From: Chloroflexota bacterium
Lineage (GTDB): Bacteria; Chloroflexota; Limnocylindria; Limnocylindrales; CSP1-4
DNA length: 19,809 bases
Direction of reading: 5' to 3'
Assembly: GCA_005880805.1 (NCBI GenBank)
Contig: VBFZ01000039.1
Span: 1 to 19,809 of the forward strand
Notes under the pieces: generated by a model
The model's input: the letters and a program-made list of their open reading frames with translations, nothing else
Told to the model about the DNA's origin: nothing
Databases searched by the model: none
Position numbers and translations under genes: made by a program
Part shown: piece after piece, positions 1 through 9,453 of the stretch
Layout of the letters: every line of letters begins with the position of its first letter
How positions within the stretch are numbered: the stretch's first letter is position 1

Positions 1-18
1 TGGCCGCGGGGACGACGG

Positions 19-1062
19 TCAGGGCGTCTCGGCGTGACGGACCAGGGTGATCGCGTTCTCCAACTTCAGCTTGGCGATCGTGAGGTACTTCGCCAGGTTC
101 GAGCGATCGACTTCGCCGATGCTCTCGAGGACCTCAGGACCACGGAGGACGTCGACCAGGTCCTCGACCGCGGTCGCCAGCTGCTGCTTCGCAGCGACCA
201 GGGACTCGTCGGTCAGGGCCTTCTGCACCCGGACACCCGTCCAGGCGGCTTCGGCTTCGGCGCTTACGGGGTCTTCCTCCGCATCGTGGAACCCGTTTCC
301 GCCGCCCAGGCCGTTGCTCTCGGCAAGGTGGCTTTCGTCCTCGACCTCGATGACTGTTCGCCTCGTGCGCCCCTCGATCTTCTCGCGCAGCTTCACGAGC
401 GAGAGCTCACCGCGCGCGACCTGCTCGGCCAGCTTGCGCCGCTTGCGCGGATCGTCGACCTTCAGCAGCTCGTAGGCGTGGGACAGGGTGTCTTTGCGCA
501 CAGACACAAGCGCGCGCACCTCTTCGGGGGCATCGGCGAGCCTGAGCCGGTTCTCGAGGTAGCCCTTGTCCTTGCCCAGCTTCTGGGCCAGACGACGGAC
601 GCTGTAGCCGTGCTCCCGGATCATCCGGTCGTACATCGAGGCCTCATCGAGAGGCGAGAGGTCCTCGCGCTGCAGATTCTCGATGATCGAGATCTCGAGT
701 GCCGTGTCGTCGTCGAGCTCCTCCACGAGCGCCGGGATCGTGCCGAGCCCGGCAGCCTGCGACGCGCGCCAGCGGCGCTCACCGGCGACGAGCTGGAACC
801 GGTTGCCGCCGAGCGGCCGCACGAGAATGGGCTGCAGCACGCCGTGCTCGCGGATCGACGCGGTGAGCTCATCCAGCGATTCCTGGTCGATCGACAGTCG
901 CGGTTGCTCGGGGTTTGGCTCGATCTGGTGGACGGGGACATGACGGACACCGATGCTGCGACCGGTCTGATCCGGTGACAGCAGGCTGATGATTGCTGGA
1001 GAAAGCTCGCGCTCCTCGGACAGGCGCCGTGCCGCGGCGCCACGGAAGTCGGGCCTAGCCAA
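19..1062 (-). CDS. parB: ParB/Spo0J-family chromosome partitioning protein
   Basis: This 347-residue protein is a ParB-family centromere-binding CTPase that loads at parS and works with ParA in chromosome segregation. Visible motifs are NPEQPR (50-55), HGVLQPILVR (73-82), the nucleotide-binding GERRWRA (94-100) and ENLQRED (128-134), followed by a helix-turn-helix at about 152-173. The start is TTG, which is supported by a GGGAGGT Shine-Dalgarno eight bases upstream. It overlaps the parA stop by 8 bp, so the pair is probably translationally coupled. Two points are unusual. The N-terminus lacks the LGRGLxALI-type ParA-contact motif of many ParBs. The C-terminus (about 285-347) is a predicted helix ending in a KLKLENAITLVR-like stretch and does not resemble the usual ParB dimerisation domain. 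The family call is firm; whether it serves the chromosome follows from its neighbours. Confidence 0.95.
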   Translation of the reverse strand: MARPDFRGAAARRLSEERELSPAIISLLSPDQTGRSIGVRHVPVHQIEPNPEQPRLSIDQESLDELTASIREHGVLQPILVRPLGGNRFQLVAGERRWRASQAAGLGTIPALVEELDDDTALEISIIENLQREDLSPLDEASMYDRMIREHGYSVRRLAQKLGKDKGYLENRLRLADAPEEVRALVSVRKDTLSHAYELLKVDDPRKRRKLAEQVARGELSLVKLREKIEGRTRRTVIEVEDESHLAESNGLGGGNGFHDAEEDPVSAEAEAAWTGVRVQKALTDESLVAAKQQLATAVEDLVDVLRGPEVLESIGEVDRSNLAKYLTIAKLKLENAITLVRHAETP

Positions 1063-1822
1063 GGTCGATTACCTCCCGCGCCAGGTCCCGGTACGTGCGC
1101 GCTGCCTCTGATGCCCCTGCATAAACCGTGATCGGCCTGCCCGCGAGCGGCGCTTCACCAAGCTTCACGGTGGTCTTGATGATGCTGTTGAAGACGTGGT
1201 GATCGCCCACAACGCGCAGCTCGTCGAGCATGTCGCGCGCAAGCAGCGTGCGCCCATCGAAGAACGTCGGCAGCAGGCCGAGGATGCGCAGGTTCCGGTT
1301 GAGCTTGAGACGGATCGTGTTGATCACCTTGACCAGGTTGTTGAGACCCTTCATGGCGTAGTACTGGGTCTGCACGGGGATGATCACCCCGTCGGCGGCG
1401 ACGAGCCCGTTCACGGTCAGCAGGCCGAGGTTCGGTGGGCAGTCGATGAGCGCGAATTCGTAGCGGCCCTCGAGCCGCCCATCGAGTGCATCGCGCAGCG
1501 CCTGCTCACGTCCGAGCGCGGTGAACAGCTCGCCTTCCGTGGCCGCGAGGTCGATGTTCGCCGGAGCCACGTCGATGCCGGCGGTTTCCGTCGCCAGGAT
1601 CACCTCGTCAAGCGTCGCCCGGCTGTCGGCGAGGACGTCCGCCATCGATCGATCGACGGTGTTGAGGTTGATCCCGAGCCCGGCCGTCAGGTTGGCCTGT
1701 GGGTCCATGTCGATGCACAGGACTCGAAACCCTTCTTCCGAGAGTGCGCCGGCGAGATTGATGGCCGTGGTTGTCTTGCCAACACCGCCCTTCTGGTTGG
1801 CGATCGCAATCACATTCGTCAC
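1055..1822 (-). CDS. parA: ParA/Soj-family partition ATPase
   Basis: This 255-residue P-loop ATPase of the ParA/MinD superfamily is of the Soj type. It binds DNA when loaded with ATP and is stimulated by ParB. The deviant Walker A KGGVGKTT lies at 11-18, with the signature lysine K11 and the catalytic-loop lysine K16. The A-prime motif DMDPQAN is at 38-44, and the Walker B region LIDCPPNLGLLT starts near 125 with D127. Length and motifs are typical of chromosomal Soj, with no N-terminal helix-turn-helix of the plasmid ParA type. The start is GTG, with AGAGGTG about 8 bases upstream. The gene is first in a two-gene operon with parB and diverges from the pccB operon across a spacer rich in DnaA boxes. 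A weak possible promoter for it (TAGCAT-like -10 at 1895-1900, minus strand) lies about 70 bases upstream. Confidence 0.97.
   Translation of the reverse strand: MTNVIAIANQKGGVGKTTTAINLAGALSEEGFRVLCIDMDPQANLTAGLGINLNTVDRSMADVLADSRATLDEVILATETAGIDVAPANIDLAATEGELFTALGREQALRDALDGRLEGRYEFALIDCPPNLGLLTVNGLVAADGVIIPVQTQYYAMKGLNNLVKVINTIRLKLNRNLRILGLLPTFFDGRTLLARDMLDELRVVGDHHVFNSIIKTTVKLGEAPLAGRPITVYAGASEAARTYRDLAREVIDLG
1071..1077 (-). promoter_or_regulatory. Shine-Dalgarno that fixes the TTG start of parB
   Basis: On the minus strand this reads GGGAGGT and ends eight bases before TTG at 1060-1062. It lies inside the 3' end of parA. No ATG or GTG is as well placed, so it supports the TTG start. Confidence 0.75.
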
Positions 1823-1930
1823 CGGGGCGTCACCTCTCGTTACGTCTCGGGGCGTCGTCTGGCAAGCGTGCCGAACGGCGGGGCGGGATGACTCATGCTA
1901 CTCCAGCCGCGCGACGACTCGACAACCTCT

Positions 1931-2049
1931 TTATCCACAGAAGCGCGGACTTGTTCACCATTTCTGTGGATATCCGGTGACTCCAGCGCCGAAGTCGAAT
2001 TGCCCAGCCACTATCATTCTCGGCCACCTCGGCGACTGTCTGTGCACAA
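1931..2049. other. DnaA-box cluster with inverted repeat; candidate oriC or DnaA operator
   Basis: The 264-bp divergent spacer between parA and pccB contains a perfect DnaA box TTATCCACA at 1931-1939 (plus) and a near-match TTGTTCACC at 1951-1959 (plus). On the minus strand there are ATATCCACA at 1965-1973 and TTGTGCACA at 2041-2049. The first and third boxes form a perfect 11-bp inverted repeat, TATCCACAGAA (1932-1942) with TTCTGTGGATA (1962-1972), with arm centres 30 bp apart. By my count bases 1921-1980 are about 52% A+T, well above the surrounding genes. DnaA boxes beside parAB are a common oriC setting. No dnaA or dnaN is in view and four boxes are few for an origin, so a DnaA-controlled promoter is the main alternative. 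Confidence 0.5.
1932..1972. repeat. 11-bp perfect inverted repeat containing two DnaA-box cores
   Basis: The left arm TATCCACAGAA (1932-1942) and right arm TTCTGTGGATA (1962-1972) are exact reverse complements separated by 19 bp. The spacing suits two protein molecules on the same face of the helix better than an RNA hairpin terminator, because no U-tract follows. Confidence 0.8.
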
Positions 2050-2074
2050 AGACAGCGTCCCTATGTTCAGCATC

Positions 2075-2080
2075 GGGAGG
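2075..2080 (+). promoter_or_regulatory. Shine-Dalgarno that fixes the GTG start of pccB
   Basis: GGGAGG ends six bases before GTG at 2087-2089. An in-frame ATG at 2063 and longer upstream extensions lack such a site, and the extension would run through the DnaA-box region. The GTG start also gives the family's usual length. Confidence 0.75.
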
Positions 2081-2086
2081 GCAGCC

Positions 2087-3640
2087 GTGCCGTCAAGCGA
2101 GGAGCGGATCGCTCGCCTGGTAGCGATGCGCGACGATGCGAAGCTGGGCGGTGGACAAGCGCGTATCGAACAGCAACACGCCCGAGGCAAGCTGACCGCA
2201 CGGGAACGTCTCGACCTACTGCTGGATCCCGATTCGTTCGTCGAGCTCGACGCGTTCGTGACGCACCGCTCGACCGGCTTCGGTCTGGACGAGCAGGTCA
2301 TCCTCGGCGACGGCGTCGTCACGGGTCATGGCACCATCGACGGCCGGCTCGTCTTCGTCTTCTCCCAGGACTTCACGGTTTTCGGGGGCTCGCTTTCCGA
2401 GGCATACGCGGAAAAGGTGTGCAAGGTGATGGACCTTGCCGTGAAGGTCGGCGCGCCGATCATCGGCCTGAACGACTCCGGCGGGGCCAGGATCCAGGAA
2501 GGCGTGGTGTCGCTCGGGGGCTATGCGGAAATCTTCCTGCGCAACACGCTCGCATCGGGTGTCGTGCCGCAGCTTTCGGTGATCCTCGGTCCGTGCGCCG
2601 GAGGCGCGGTCTATTCGCCGGCGATCACGGACTTCACGATCATGGCCGAGGGGACGAGCTACATGTTCGTGACCGGCCCGAACGTCGTGCGCACGGTGAC
2701 ACACGAGGACGTCGACCCCGAGCGGCTGGGTGGTGCGACGACGCATACGACCCGAAGCGGCGTCGCGCACCTGGCCGCCCACGACGAAGCGGAGGCGCTC
2801 GACCTCGCCCGCCGGATCCTTGGCTTCCTGCCGCAGAACAACCTCGCGGACCTGCCACTCGTCGCGAGCGATGACCCACGCGACCGGCGGGACTCCGTCC
2901 TGGACGGCGTGGTGCCCGACGAACCGGCGCGCCCCTACGACATGCATGAGGTCATCGACCACGTCGTGGACGACGGCCGGTTCCTCGAGATCCAGCCCGG
3001 CTGGGCGCAGAACATCATCATCGGATTCGCGCGAATGGCCGGCCGCAGCGTAGGGATCGTCGCCCAGCAGCCGGCCGTCCTGGCCGGCGCGCTCGACATC
3101 GACGCCTCGACGAAGGCCGCGCGCTTCGTGCGCACCTGTGACTGCTTCAACGTCCCGCTGCTGACGTTCGTCGATGTGCCGGGATTCCTGCCCGGAGTAG
3201 GGCAGGAGCATGGTGGAATCATCCGCCACGGTGCGAAGCTGCTCTACGCCTACTGCGAGGCCACGGTTCCGAAAGTGACGGTCATCACGAGGAAGGCCTA
3301 CGGCGGCGCCTACGACGTCATGAGCAGCAAGCACATCCGGGGGGACATGAACTTCGCGTGGCCGACGGCCGAGATCGCGGTGATGGGCGTTGAAGGCGCG
3401 GTCAACATCATCTTCAAGGATCGGCTCGCCTCGGCAGCGGATCCCGAGTCGGAACGGAAGCGACTGGTCGCCGAATACGAGGCCGAGTTCGCCAATCCCT
3501 ATATCGCCGCTGCGCGCGGCTACGTGGACGACGTCATCCTTCCGTCCGAGACGCGTCCGCGCGTCATCCGGGCCTTCGACATGCTGGCCGACAAGCGCGA
3601 CACGAACCCGCGAAAAAAGCACGGCAACATCCCGCTTTGA
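2087..3640 (+). CDS. pccB: Propionyl-CoA carboxylase carboxyltransferase (beta) subunit
   Basis: This 517-residue crotonase-fold carboxyltransferase moves the carboxyl group from carboxybiotin to an acyl-CoA. The N-terminal half holds LNDSGGARIQEGV (128-140) and GPCAGGAVYSPA (168-179). The C-terminal half holds the FVDVPGFLPGVGQE region (361-374) and AYGGAYDVMSS (404-414). Asp410 in AYGGAYD matches the residue that, as I recall for Streptomyces PccB, favours propionyl-CoA over acetyl-CoA. The neighbouring mutase and epimerase support the same substrate. The GTG start follows a GGGAGG site six bases upstream. It is first in a five-gene operon, with 66 bp to the biotin carboxylase gene. A sodium-pumping methylmalonyl-CoA decarboxylase subunit is less likely because a biotin carboxylase is encoded next door and no membrane subunit is present. 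Confidence 0.93.
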   Translation: MPSSEERIARLVAMRDDAKLGGGQARIEQQHARGKLTARERLDLLLDPDSFVELDAFVTHRSTGFGLDEQVILGDGVVTGHGTIDGRLVFVFSQDFTVFGGSLSEAYAEKVCKVMDLAVKVGAPIIGLNDSGGARIQEGVVSLGGYAEIFLRNTLASGVVPQLSVILGPCAGGAVYSPAITDFTIMAEGTSYMFVTGPNVVRTVTHEDVDPERLGGATTHTTRSGVAHLAAHDEAEALDLARRILGFLPQNNLADLPLVASDDPRDRRDSVLDGVVPDEPARPYDMHEVIDHVVDDGRFLEIQPGWAQNIIIGFARMAGRSVGIVAQQPAVLAGALDIDASTKAARFVRTCDCFNVPLLTFVDVPGFLPGVGQEHGGIIRHGAKLLYAYCEATVPKVTVITRKAYGGAYDVMSSKHIRGDMNFAWPTAEIAVMGVEGAVNIIFKDRLASAADPESERKRLVAEYEAEFANPYIAAARGYVDDVILPSETRPRVIRAFDMLADKRDTNPRKKHGNIPL

Positions 3641-3706
3641 ATAGAGAACGAACTGACGAAGGGACGATGGCGGGGCCCGCAGGAGAAGCCGGGCCGATGA
3701 GGCCTG

Positions 3707-5287
3707 ATGGCGTCTTTGCGTAAAGACAGCTCGAGGCGGCCCTTCGACCGGGTGCTCGTCGCGAACCGCGGCGAGATCGCGCTGCGGATCATCCGCGCAT
3801 GTCGCGACCTGGGTATGGAGGTCGTCGCGGTCTACAGCGATGCGGACGCGGATGCGGTGCACGTGCGGTCGGCGGACGACGCAATCCGGATCGGCCCTGC
3901 GCCTCCGGGCGAGAGCTACCTCCGTGGCGAGGCCATCGTCGAGGCTGCCGTCGCGACCCACGCCCAGGCCGTGCATCCGGGATATGGCTTCCTGGCGGAG
4001 CGTGCCACGTTCGCCAGGCTCGTCGAGGACGCGGGCCTCGCCTTCGTGGGCCCGAGCTCGGCGGCGATTGCGGCCCTCGGTGACAAGCTGTCGGCCCGGC
4101 GTGCCGCGTCCGCAGCAGGGGTCCCAGTTGTTGCCGGCACACTTGAGCCTGCCGCGGTTGACGCTCCGGACCAGGTGCCGGCGCTGGTCGCAGAAGCGGA
4201 GGCCATTGGCTTCCCGCTGCTCGTCAAGGCCTCCGCGGGCGGCGGAGGGCGGGGCATGCGACGCGTGGAGCGCGTGGTCGATTTGCCGGCGGCTCTCGCG
4301 GCAGCATCGGCCGAAGCGAGCTCGACTTTCGGGGACGGCACCGTGTACCTGGAGCGTGAGGTCCGCCCAGCCCGTCACGTGGAGGTCCAGCTGCTTGGCG
4401 ACATCGATGGCGGGCTCGTCGCGATCGGTGAGCGCGACTGCTCGATCCAACGCCGGCACCAGAAGCTGATCGAGGAGTGCCCCGCTCCCGGACTGACCGC
4501 CGATGAGCGGGTGCATGTCCACGACCTCGCGGTGCGTGCCGCGCGGAGCGTCGGGCTGTCGAACGCGGCCACGGCAGAGTTCCTGTACGAGGGCGACGGC
4601 CGGTTCTCCTTCCTCGAGGTCAACGCGCGCCTGCAGGTCGAGCACGGGGTGACCGAGCTGGTGACCGGGCTCGATCTCGTGGTCGAGCAGTTCCGCCTGG
4701 CCGCCGGCGAGCCGCTCTCGGCCGAGGCGGTGGCGGCTGCACAGGCCGCCGCGACGCCGGCGGGCCACGCGATCGAGGTGCGGATCTCGGCGGAGGACCC
4801 GTCCCGCGCCTTCATCCCGGCCCCCGGCCGCGTTGGCCGCTGGGCAATGCCCTCGGGCCCGGGCATCAGGGTCGACGCCGCCATCGAGGCCGGCGAGCGC
4901 GTGCCACCCGACTACGACCCGCTGATCGCCAAGATCATGGCCCATGGACGGGATCGCCCCGAGGCGATCGCCCGGCTTCGGCGGGCGCTCGGCGAGGTGG
5001 AGGTGACCGGCATCCAGACGACGCTCCCATTCCACCGCGCGGTAGTCGCCGATCCCCAGTTCGCGGCGGGCCGCCTCTCGACCGAGTGGGTGGGCGAACG
5101 GTGGGATGGGGCGGCGGATCGCCGAGAGCGGCTCGAGCTGGCTCAGCTCGCTGCCGGGCTCGCGATCATCGATGGCTGGCCCTCGCTGGAGGATGGATCG
5201 GGCGGGCGGACCACGGGGGCGGACGGGCAGAGGCCGGACTGGCGCCGTGCGGGCCGGGAAGCCATGCTCGAGCGGTGGCCGCGGTGA
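3707..5287 (+). CDS. accC: Biotin carboxylase subunit of an acyl-CoA carboxylase
   Basis: This 526-residue ATP-grasp biotin carboxylase makes carboxybiotin from bicarbonate and ATP, here probably for propionyl-CoA carboxylation. Motifs are ANRGEIA (19-25), HPGYGFLAE (90-98), the glycine-rich ATP loop GGGGRGM (178-184), GERDCSIQRR (241-250) and VNARLQVEH (305-313) with the catalytic Arg308. The core ends near 460. The remaining 65 residues resemble the linker at the start of the BT domain in one-chain PCC alpha subunits, and the next gene continues with the carrier part. The gene ends in a GTGA stop-start overlap with that gene. The ribosome-binding site is weak (GAGG four bases before ATG), while a stronger AGGAG at 3681 serves a small overlapping frame. 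Role in acetyl-CoA carboxylation as well cannot be excluded. Confidence 0.93.
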   Translation: MASLRKDSSRRPFDRVLVANRGEIALRIIRACRDLGMEVVAVYSDADADAVHVRSADDAIRIGPAPPGESYLRGEAIVEAAVATHAQAVHPGYGFLAERATFARLVEDAGLAFVGPSSAAIAALGDKLSARRAASAAGVPVVAGTLEPAAVDAPDQVPALVAEAEAIGFPLLVKASAGGGGRGMRRVERVVDLPAALAAASAEASSTFGDGTVYLEREVRPARHVEVQLLGDIDGGLVAIGERDCSIQRRHQKLIEECPAPGLTADERVHVHDLAVRAARSVGLSNAATAEFLYEGDGRFSFLEVNARLQVEHGVTELVTGLDLVVEQFRLAAGEPLSAEAVAAAQAAATPAGHAIEVRISAEDPSRAFIPAPGRVGRWAMPSGPGIRVDAAIEAGERVPPDYDPLIAKIMAHGRDRPEAIARLRRALGEVEVTGIQTTLPFHRAVVADPQFAAGRLSTEWVGERWDGAADRRERLELAQLAAGLAIIDGWPSLEDGSGGRTTGADGQRPDWRRAGREAMLERWPR

Positions 5288-5810
5288 TCACGCGACCCGT
5301 TCGTGTCTCGGTGCCAACCGAGATCGACGCCGAACCCCGGGTCGTGTCGCAGGGCGATGGGGAACTGCGGCTCTCGGGATCGGGGCATGGTGTGCTGCAG
5401 CCAGCCGGCCATCCCAACCCGGGCACGCCGGTCTCGATTTCGCGGGCGACGCCGCCGTCGGTGCCGGGAGACTCGCGCGGTCACCATCGCGTCGAGGTCG
5501 TGATCGACGGCTGGCGCTTCGAGCTGGAGGTCGAGGACGCCGCTCGGGCCGGGCTCCGCGAGCGGGCCAGTCGCGAGCGGGGCAGGGGAGGGCATGGTGG
5601 ACCGACCGAGCTTCGTGCCATCATCCCGGGCAGGGTCGTGTCGGTGGCAGTCGCGCCTGGCGACAGCGTGGAGATTGGCGACGACCTGCTCGTGATCGAG
5701 GCCATGAAGATGCAGAACGAGCTGCGTGCTCCGCGGACCGGGGTCGTTGAACGGGTGGCCGTCGGCGCAGGCCAGACGGTCGAGCTCGGCGACTTGCTGG
5801 TGGTCGTTCG

Positions 5811-5814
<4 letters not shown>
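5284..5814 (+). CDS. Biotin carboxyl carrier subunit with BT-like N-terminal part
   Basis: This 176-residue protein ends in a biotinyl/lipoyl domain (about 108-176) with the biotinylation motif EAMKMQ; Lys142 is the predicted biotin site. Residues 1-105 include a short beta-rich piece (about 68-84, HRVEVVIDGWRFELEVE) like the BT bridging segment of propionyl-CoA carboxylase alpha chains, then a charged linker. Together with the preceding biotin carboxylase it adds up to about 700 residues, the usual size of a single-chain alpha subunit, so this looks like a split gene. The GTG start overlaps the upstream TGA as GTGA, and its own stop overlaps the mutase start in the same way. The start is inferred from this coupling; an in-frame GTG nine bases earlier is possible. 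Confidence 0.88.
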
Positions 5815-7455
<1,641 letters not shown>

Positions 7456-7475
<20 letters not shown>

Positions 7476-7941
7476 GGAGCGACCGGCGGACCTGCCGGCA
7501 CCCGTGCGCGAGCTCGGGCGCATCCATCACGTGGCGGTCGTCGTCCGCTCCATCGAGGATTCGCTGGTCTTCTATCGCGACCTGCTCCGGCTCGAGCTCG
7601 AAGCCGTCGCCGACGTTCCCTCGGACCGCGTGCGGATCGCGTTCCTGGGCGTGGGCGAGTCGAAGGTGGAGCTGGTGGAGCCGACGGATGACACGACTGG
7701 CGTCGCGCGCTTCCTGGAGAGCCGCGGCGAGGGCTTCCACCACGTCTGCCTCGAGGTCGACAACCTCGCCGAATCGCTCCTCCGCCTCGAGATCGACGGG
7801 GTCGAGCTGATCGATACTGCTCCGCGGCGTGGAGCCGAAGGCCCGGTCGCCTTCATCCATCCCCGCTCTGCCCACGGCGTGCTGGTCGAACTGATCGAGG
7901 CGCAAGGCGGGCCCTCCTGGAAGAGCCTCGGATACAGCTGA
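7456..7941 (+). CDS. mce: Methylmalonyl-CoA epimerase (VOC superfamily)
   Basis: This 161-residue glyoxalase/VOC-fold protein probably epimerises (S)- to (R)-methylmalonyl-CoA, linking the carboxylase and the mutase. Its two beta-alpha-beta-beta-beta halves carry likely metal ligands: His25 in RIHHVAVVV, Glu72 in KVELVEP, His96 in GFHHVCLEV and Glu145 in GVLVELIE. LVEPTDDTTGVARFLE is typical of the epimerase branch. Residues 1-20 are a short, probably flexible extension. The GTG start overlaps the mutase gene by 20 bp and has GGGGAGA about six bases upstream; a later GTG at 7504 has no such site. Being last in the propionyl-CoA operon makes other VOC functions unlikely. The gene converges on the sucCD cluster across 76 bp, in which I saw no convincing terminator hairpin. 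Confidence 0.9.
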
Positions 7942-8017
7942 GCCGTTCACCTCCGTCGACCTGCCGCCCGCTCACCGAGGCCCGAGGTCGAGCTCCCCGA
8001 GACCATCGGCCCGAGGT

Positions 8018-8506
8018 TCAGATCGACCAGGCGAAGAGCACGTCCGGCGCTTCCCTGGAGGACCGCGCGAACTCGACCAGGTCTCCCGTCAGCTGGCGGA
8101 TCCACGGCTTCTCTTCGCGCGGCAGTTCGCCCAGCTCGTCGTCGAGCAGGTCGATCCAGCGGCCGGCGACGCGATCGAGGTCGCGATCGGACACCTGCGC
8201 GACAGCCTCCAGCCAGGTCCGGTCGACCCGCTCGATCGTGCGCTCGCCGAGGTCGCCGGGATTGCCCGGGCCGCCCGGGCCGTCGAGCTCGCGGCGCGCG
8301 TCCAGGAAGTCGCCCGGCTCGGCGGAGCCTGTCACGCTGCGGCAGGCTTCGGAGAAAAGGTCGAGCCACGTCGGGTCGAGCCCGGCGCCGAGCGCGAGGT
8401 GGGCGATGAAGCGCCCGCGGTCGGACAGCCCGGCCATGTCGTCGACGCTGATCGCCAGCAGCATCTCGCGCGTGTCGCCGGCGACCAGGTCCATCAGCGT
8501 TCCCAC
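8018..8506 (-). CDS. Hypothetical protein downstream of sucD
   Basis: I do not recognise the family. The 162-residue protein is acidic and looks mostly helical. It has no signal peptide or membrane segment, and Trp residues occur at several sites (for example PTWLDLF, RTWLEAV, RWIDLL). A Gly/Pro-rich turn PGGPGNPGD near the middle separates two helical halves, and the C-terminus ends FAWSI. The GTG start at 8504-8506 follows a strong GGGGAGGAG with eight bases between. The ATG twelve bases further on is too far from it. The gene lies 62 bp after sucD on the same strand and is probably the third gene of that operon. No opposite-strand frame gives a better product. A role linked to succinyl-CoA synthetase is only suggested by position. 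Confidence 0.7.
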   Translation of the reverse strand: MGTLMDLVAGDTREMLLAISVDDMAGLSDRGRFIAHLALGAGLDPTWLDLFSEACRSVTGSAEPGDFLDARRELDGPGGPGNPGDLGERTIERVDRTWLEAVAQVSDRDLDRVAGRWIDLLDDELGELPREEKPWIRQLTGDLVEFARSSREAPDVLFAWSI

Positions 8507-8514
8507 GGGTCGGT

Positions 8515-8523
8515 CTCCTCCCC
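8515..8523 (-). promoter_or_regulatory. Shine-Dalgarno for the gene downstream of sucD
   Basis: On the minus strand this reads GGGGAGGAG and is followed eight bases later by GTG at 8504-8506. It is the best evidence that 8018-8506 is a translated gene and not a read-through shadow of the frame overlapping sucD. Confidence 0.65.
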
Positions 8524-8568
8524 GATGCTCCCGGCCGCGACGTCGTGTGTGCTCGTCGGTGGGAAGGC

Positions 8569-9453
8569 TCAGCCGCCGACTCCCGCGGCACGAAGGAGTG
8601 TCGGGATCTCGGTGGGTGACTCGGCGACGGCGATCCCGGCCGCCTCGAGCGCGGCCACCTTCCCGGCCGCGGTTCCGGCGCCACCCGAAATGATCGCCCC
8701 TGCGTGGCCCATCCGCTTGCCCTCGGGGGCGGTTCGTCCGGCGATGAACGCGGCCATGGGCATCTCGCGCAGGTGCTCGCCGGCGAAGGCAGCGGCCTCC
8801 TCCTCGGCCGCACCGCCGATCTCTCCGATCAGGACGATCGCGGTGGTTTCCGGGTCGTCCCGGAACAGGCGCAGGACGTCCGTGAAGCTCGTTCCAATGA
8901 TCGGGTCGCCCCCGATCCCGACGCACGTCGACTGCCCGATGCCCGCGTCCGTCATCGCCTGGACCGCCTCGTACGTCAGTGTCCCGGACCGAGACACGAC
9001 CCCCACGGTTCCCGGCCGATGGACGGACCCTGGAATGATGCCGACCTTCGCCTTCCCCGGCGAGGTCGCACCCGGACAGTTGGGCCCGATCAGCCGAGCG
9101 CCTGTCTCCCGGACGACCTCGAGAGCACGGACCATCTCGAGCGCCGGAATGCCCTCGGTGATGCAGAAGATCGTGGCGATTCCCGCGCTGGCTGCTTCCA
9201 TGATCGCGTCCGGCGCACCCGCCGCCGGAACGTAGATCACCGACGTGTCGGCGCCCTGCTCTCCAACGGCCTGGGCGACTGTGTCGTAGACCGGCACCGC
9301 CCCGTCGAGGGCTCGCTGGCCGCCCTTGCCCGGCGTCACGCCGGCCACGATCCGGGTTCCATACTCGAGCATCGCCCGCGAGTGGAACTCGCCCTCGCGA
9401 CCGGTGATGCCCTGCACGACGAGCCGCGTGTTCGAGTCGACGAGGATGCTCAT
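8569..9453 (-). CDS. sucD: Succinyl-CoA synthetase alpha subunit
   Basis: This 294-residue subunit carries the phosphohistidine of succinyl-CoA synthetase (ADP- or GDP-forming), which makes succinate and a nucleoside triphosphate from succinyl-CoA. The N-terminal Rossmann CoA-binding domain begins VVQGITGREGEFH (12-24). Later motifs are GPNCPGATSPGKAKVGIIPG (123-142), SRSGTLTYEAV (154-164) and GIGGDPIIGT (179-188). His250 in KRMGHAGAIISGG is the phosphorylated histidine. Length matches the family. The ATG overlaps the sucC stop as ATGA, so the two subunits are probably made in equal amounts. The converging propionyl-CoA operon supplies its substrate. Confidence 0.97.
   Translation of the reverse strand: MSILVDSNTRLVVQGITGREGEFHSRAMLEYGTRIVAGVTPGKGGQRALDGAVPVYDTVAQAVGEQGADTSVIYVPAAGAPDAIMEAASAGIATIFCITEGIPALEMVRALEVVRETGARLIGPNCPGATSPGKAKVGIIPGSVHRPGTVGVVSRSGTLTYEAVQAMTDAGIGQSTCVGIGGDPIIGTSFTDVLRLFRDDPETTAIVLIGEIGGAAEEEAAAFAGEHLREMPMAAFIAGRTAPEGKRMGHAGAIISGGAGTAAGKVAALEAAGIAVAESPTEIPTLLRAAGVGG

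Noticed and set aside
2216..5035. A 939-codon open frame on the minus strand
   Set aside because: It is antisense to pccB and the biotin carboxylase gene, both with clear catalytic motifs. Its product is Arg/Asp/His-rich low-complexity sequence, typical of shadow frames in high-GC DNA.
5270..5300. Programmed frameshift joining the biotin carboxylase and carrier genes
   Set aside because: No slippery heptamer or downstream structure is evident; a GTGA stop-start overlap explains the junction, and the same device recurs at 5811-5814.
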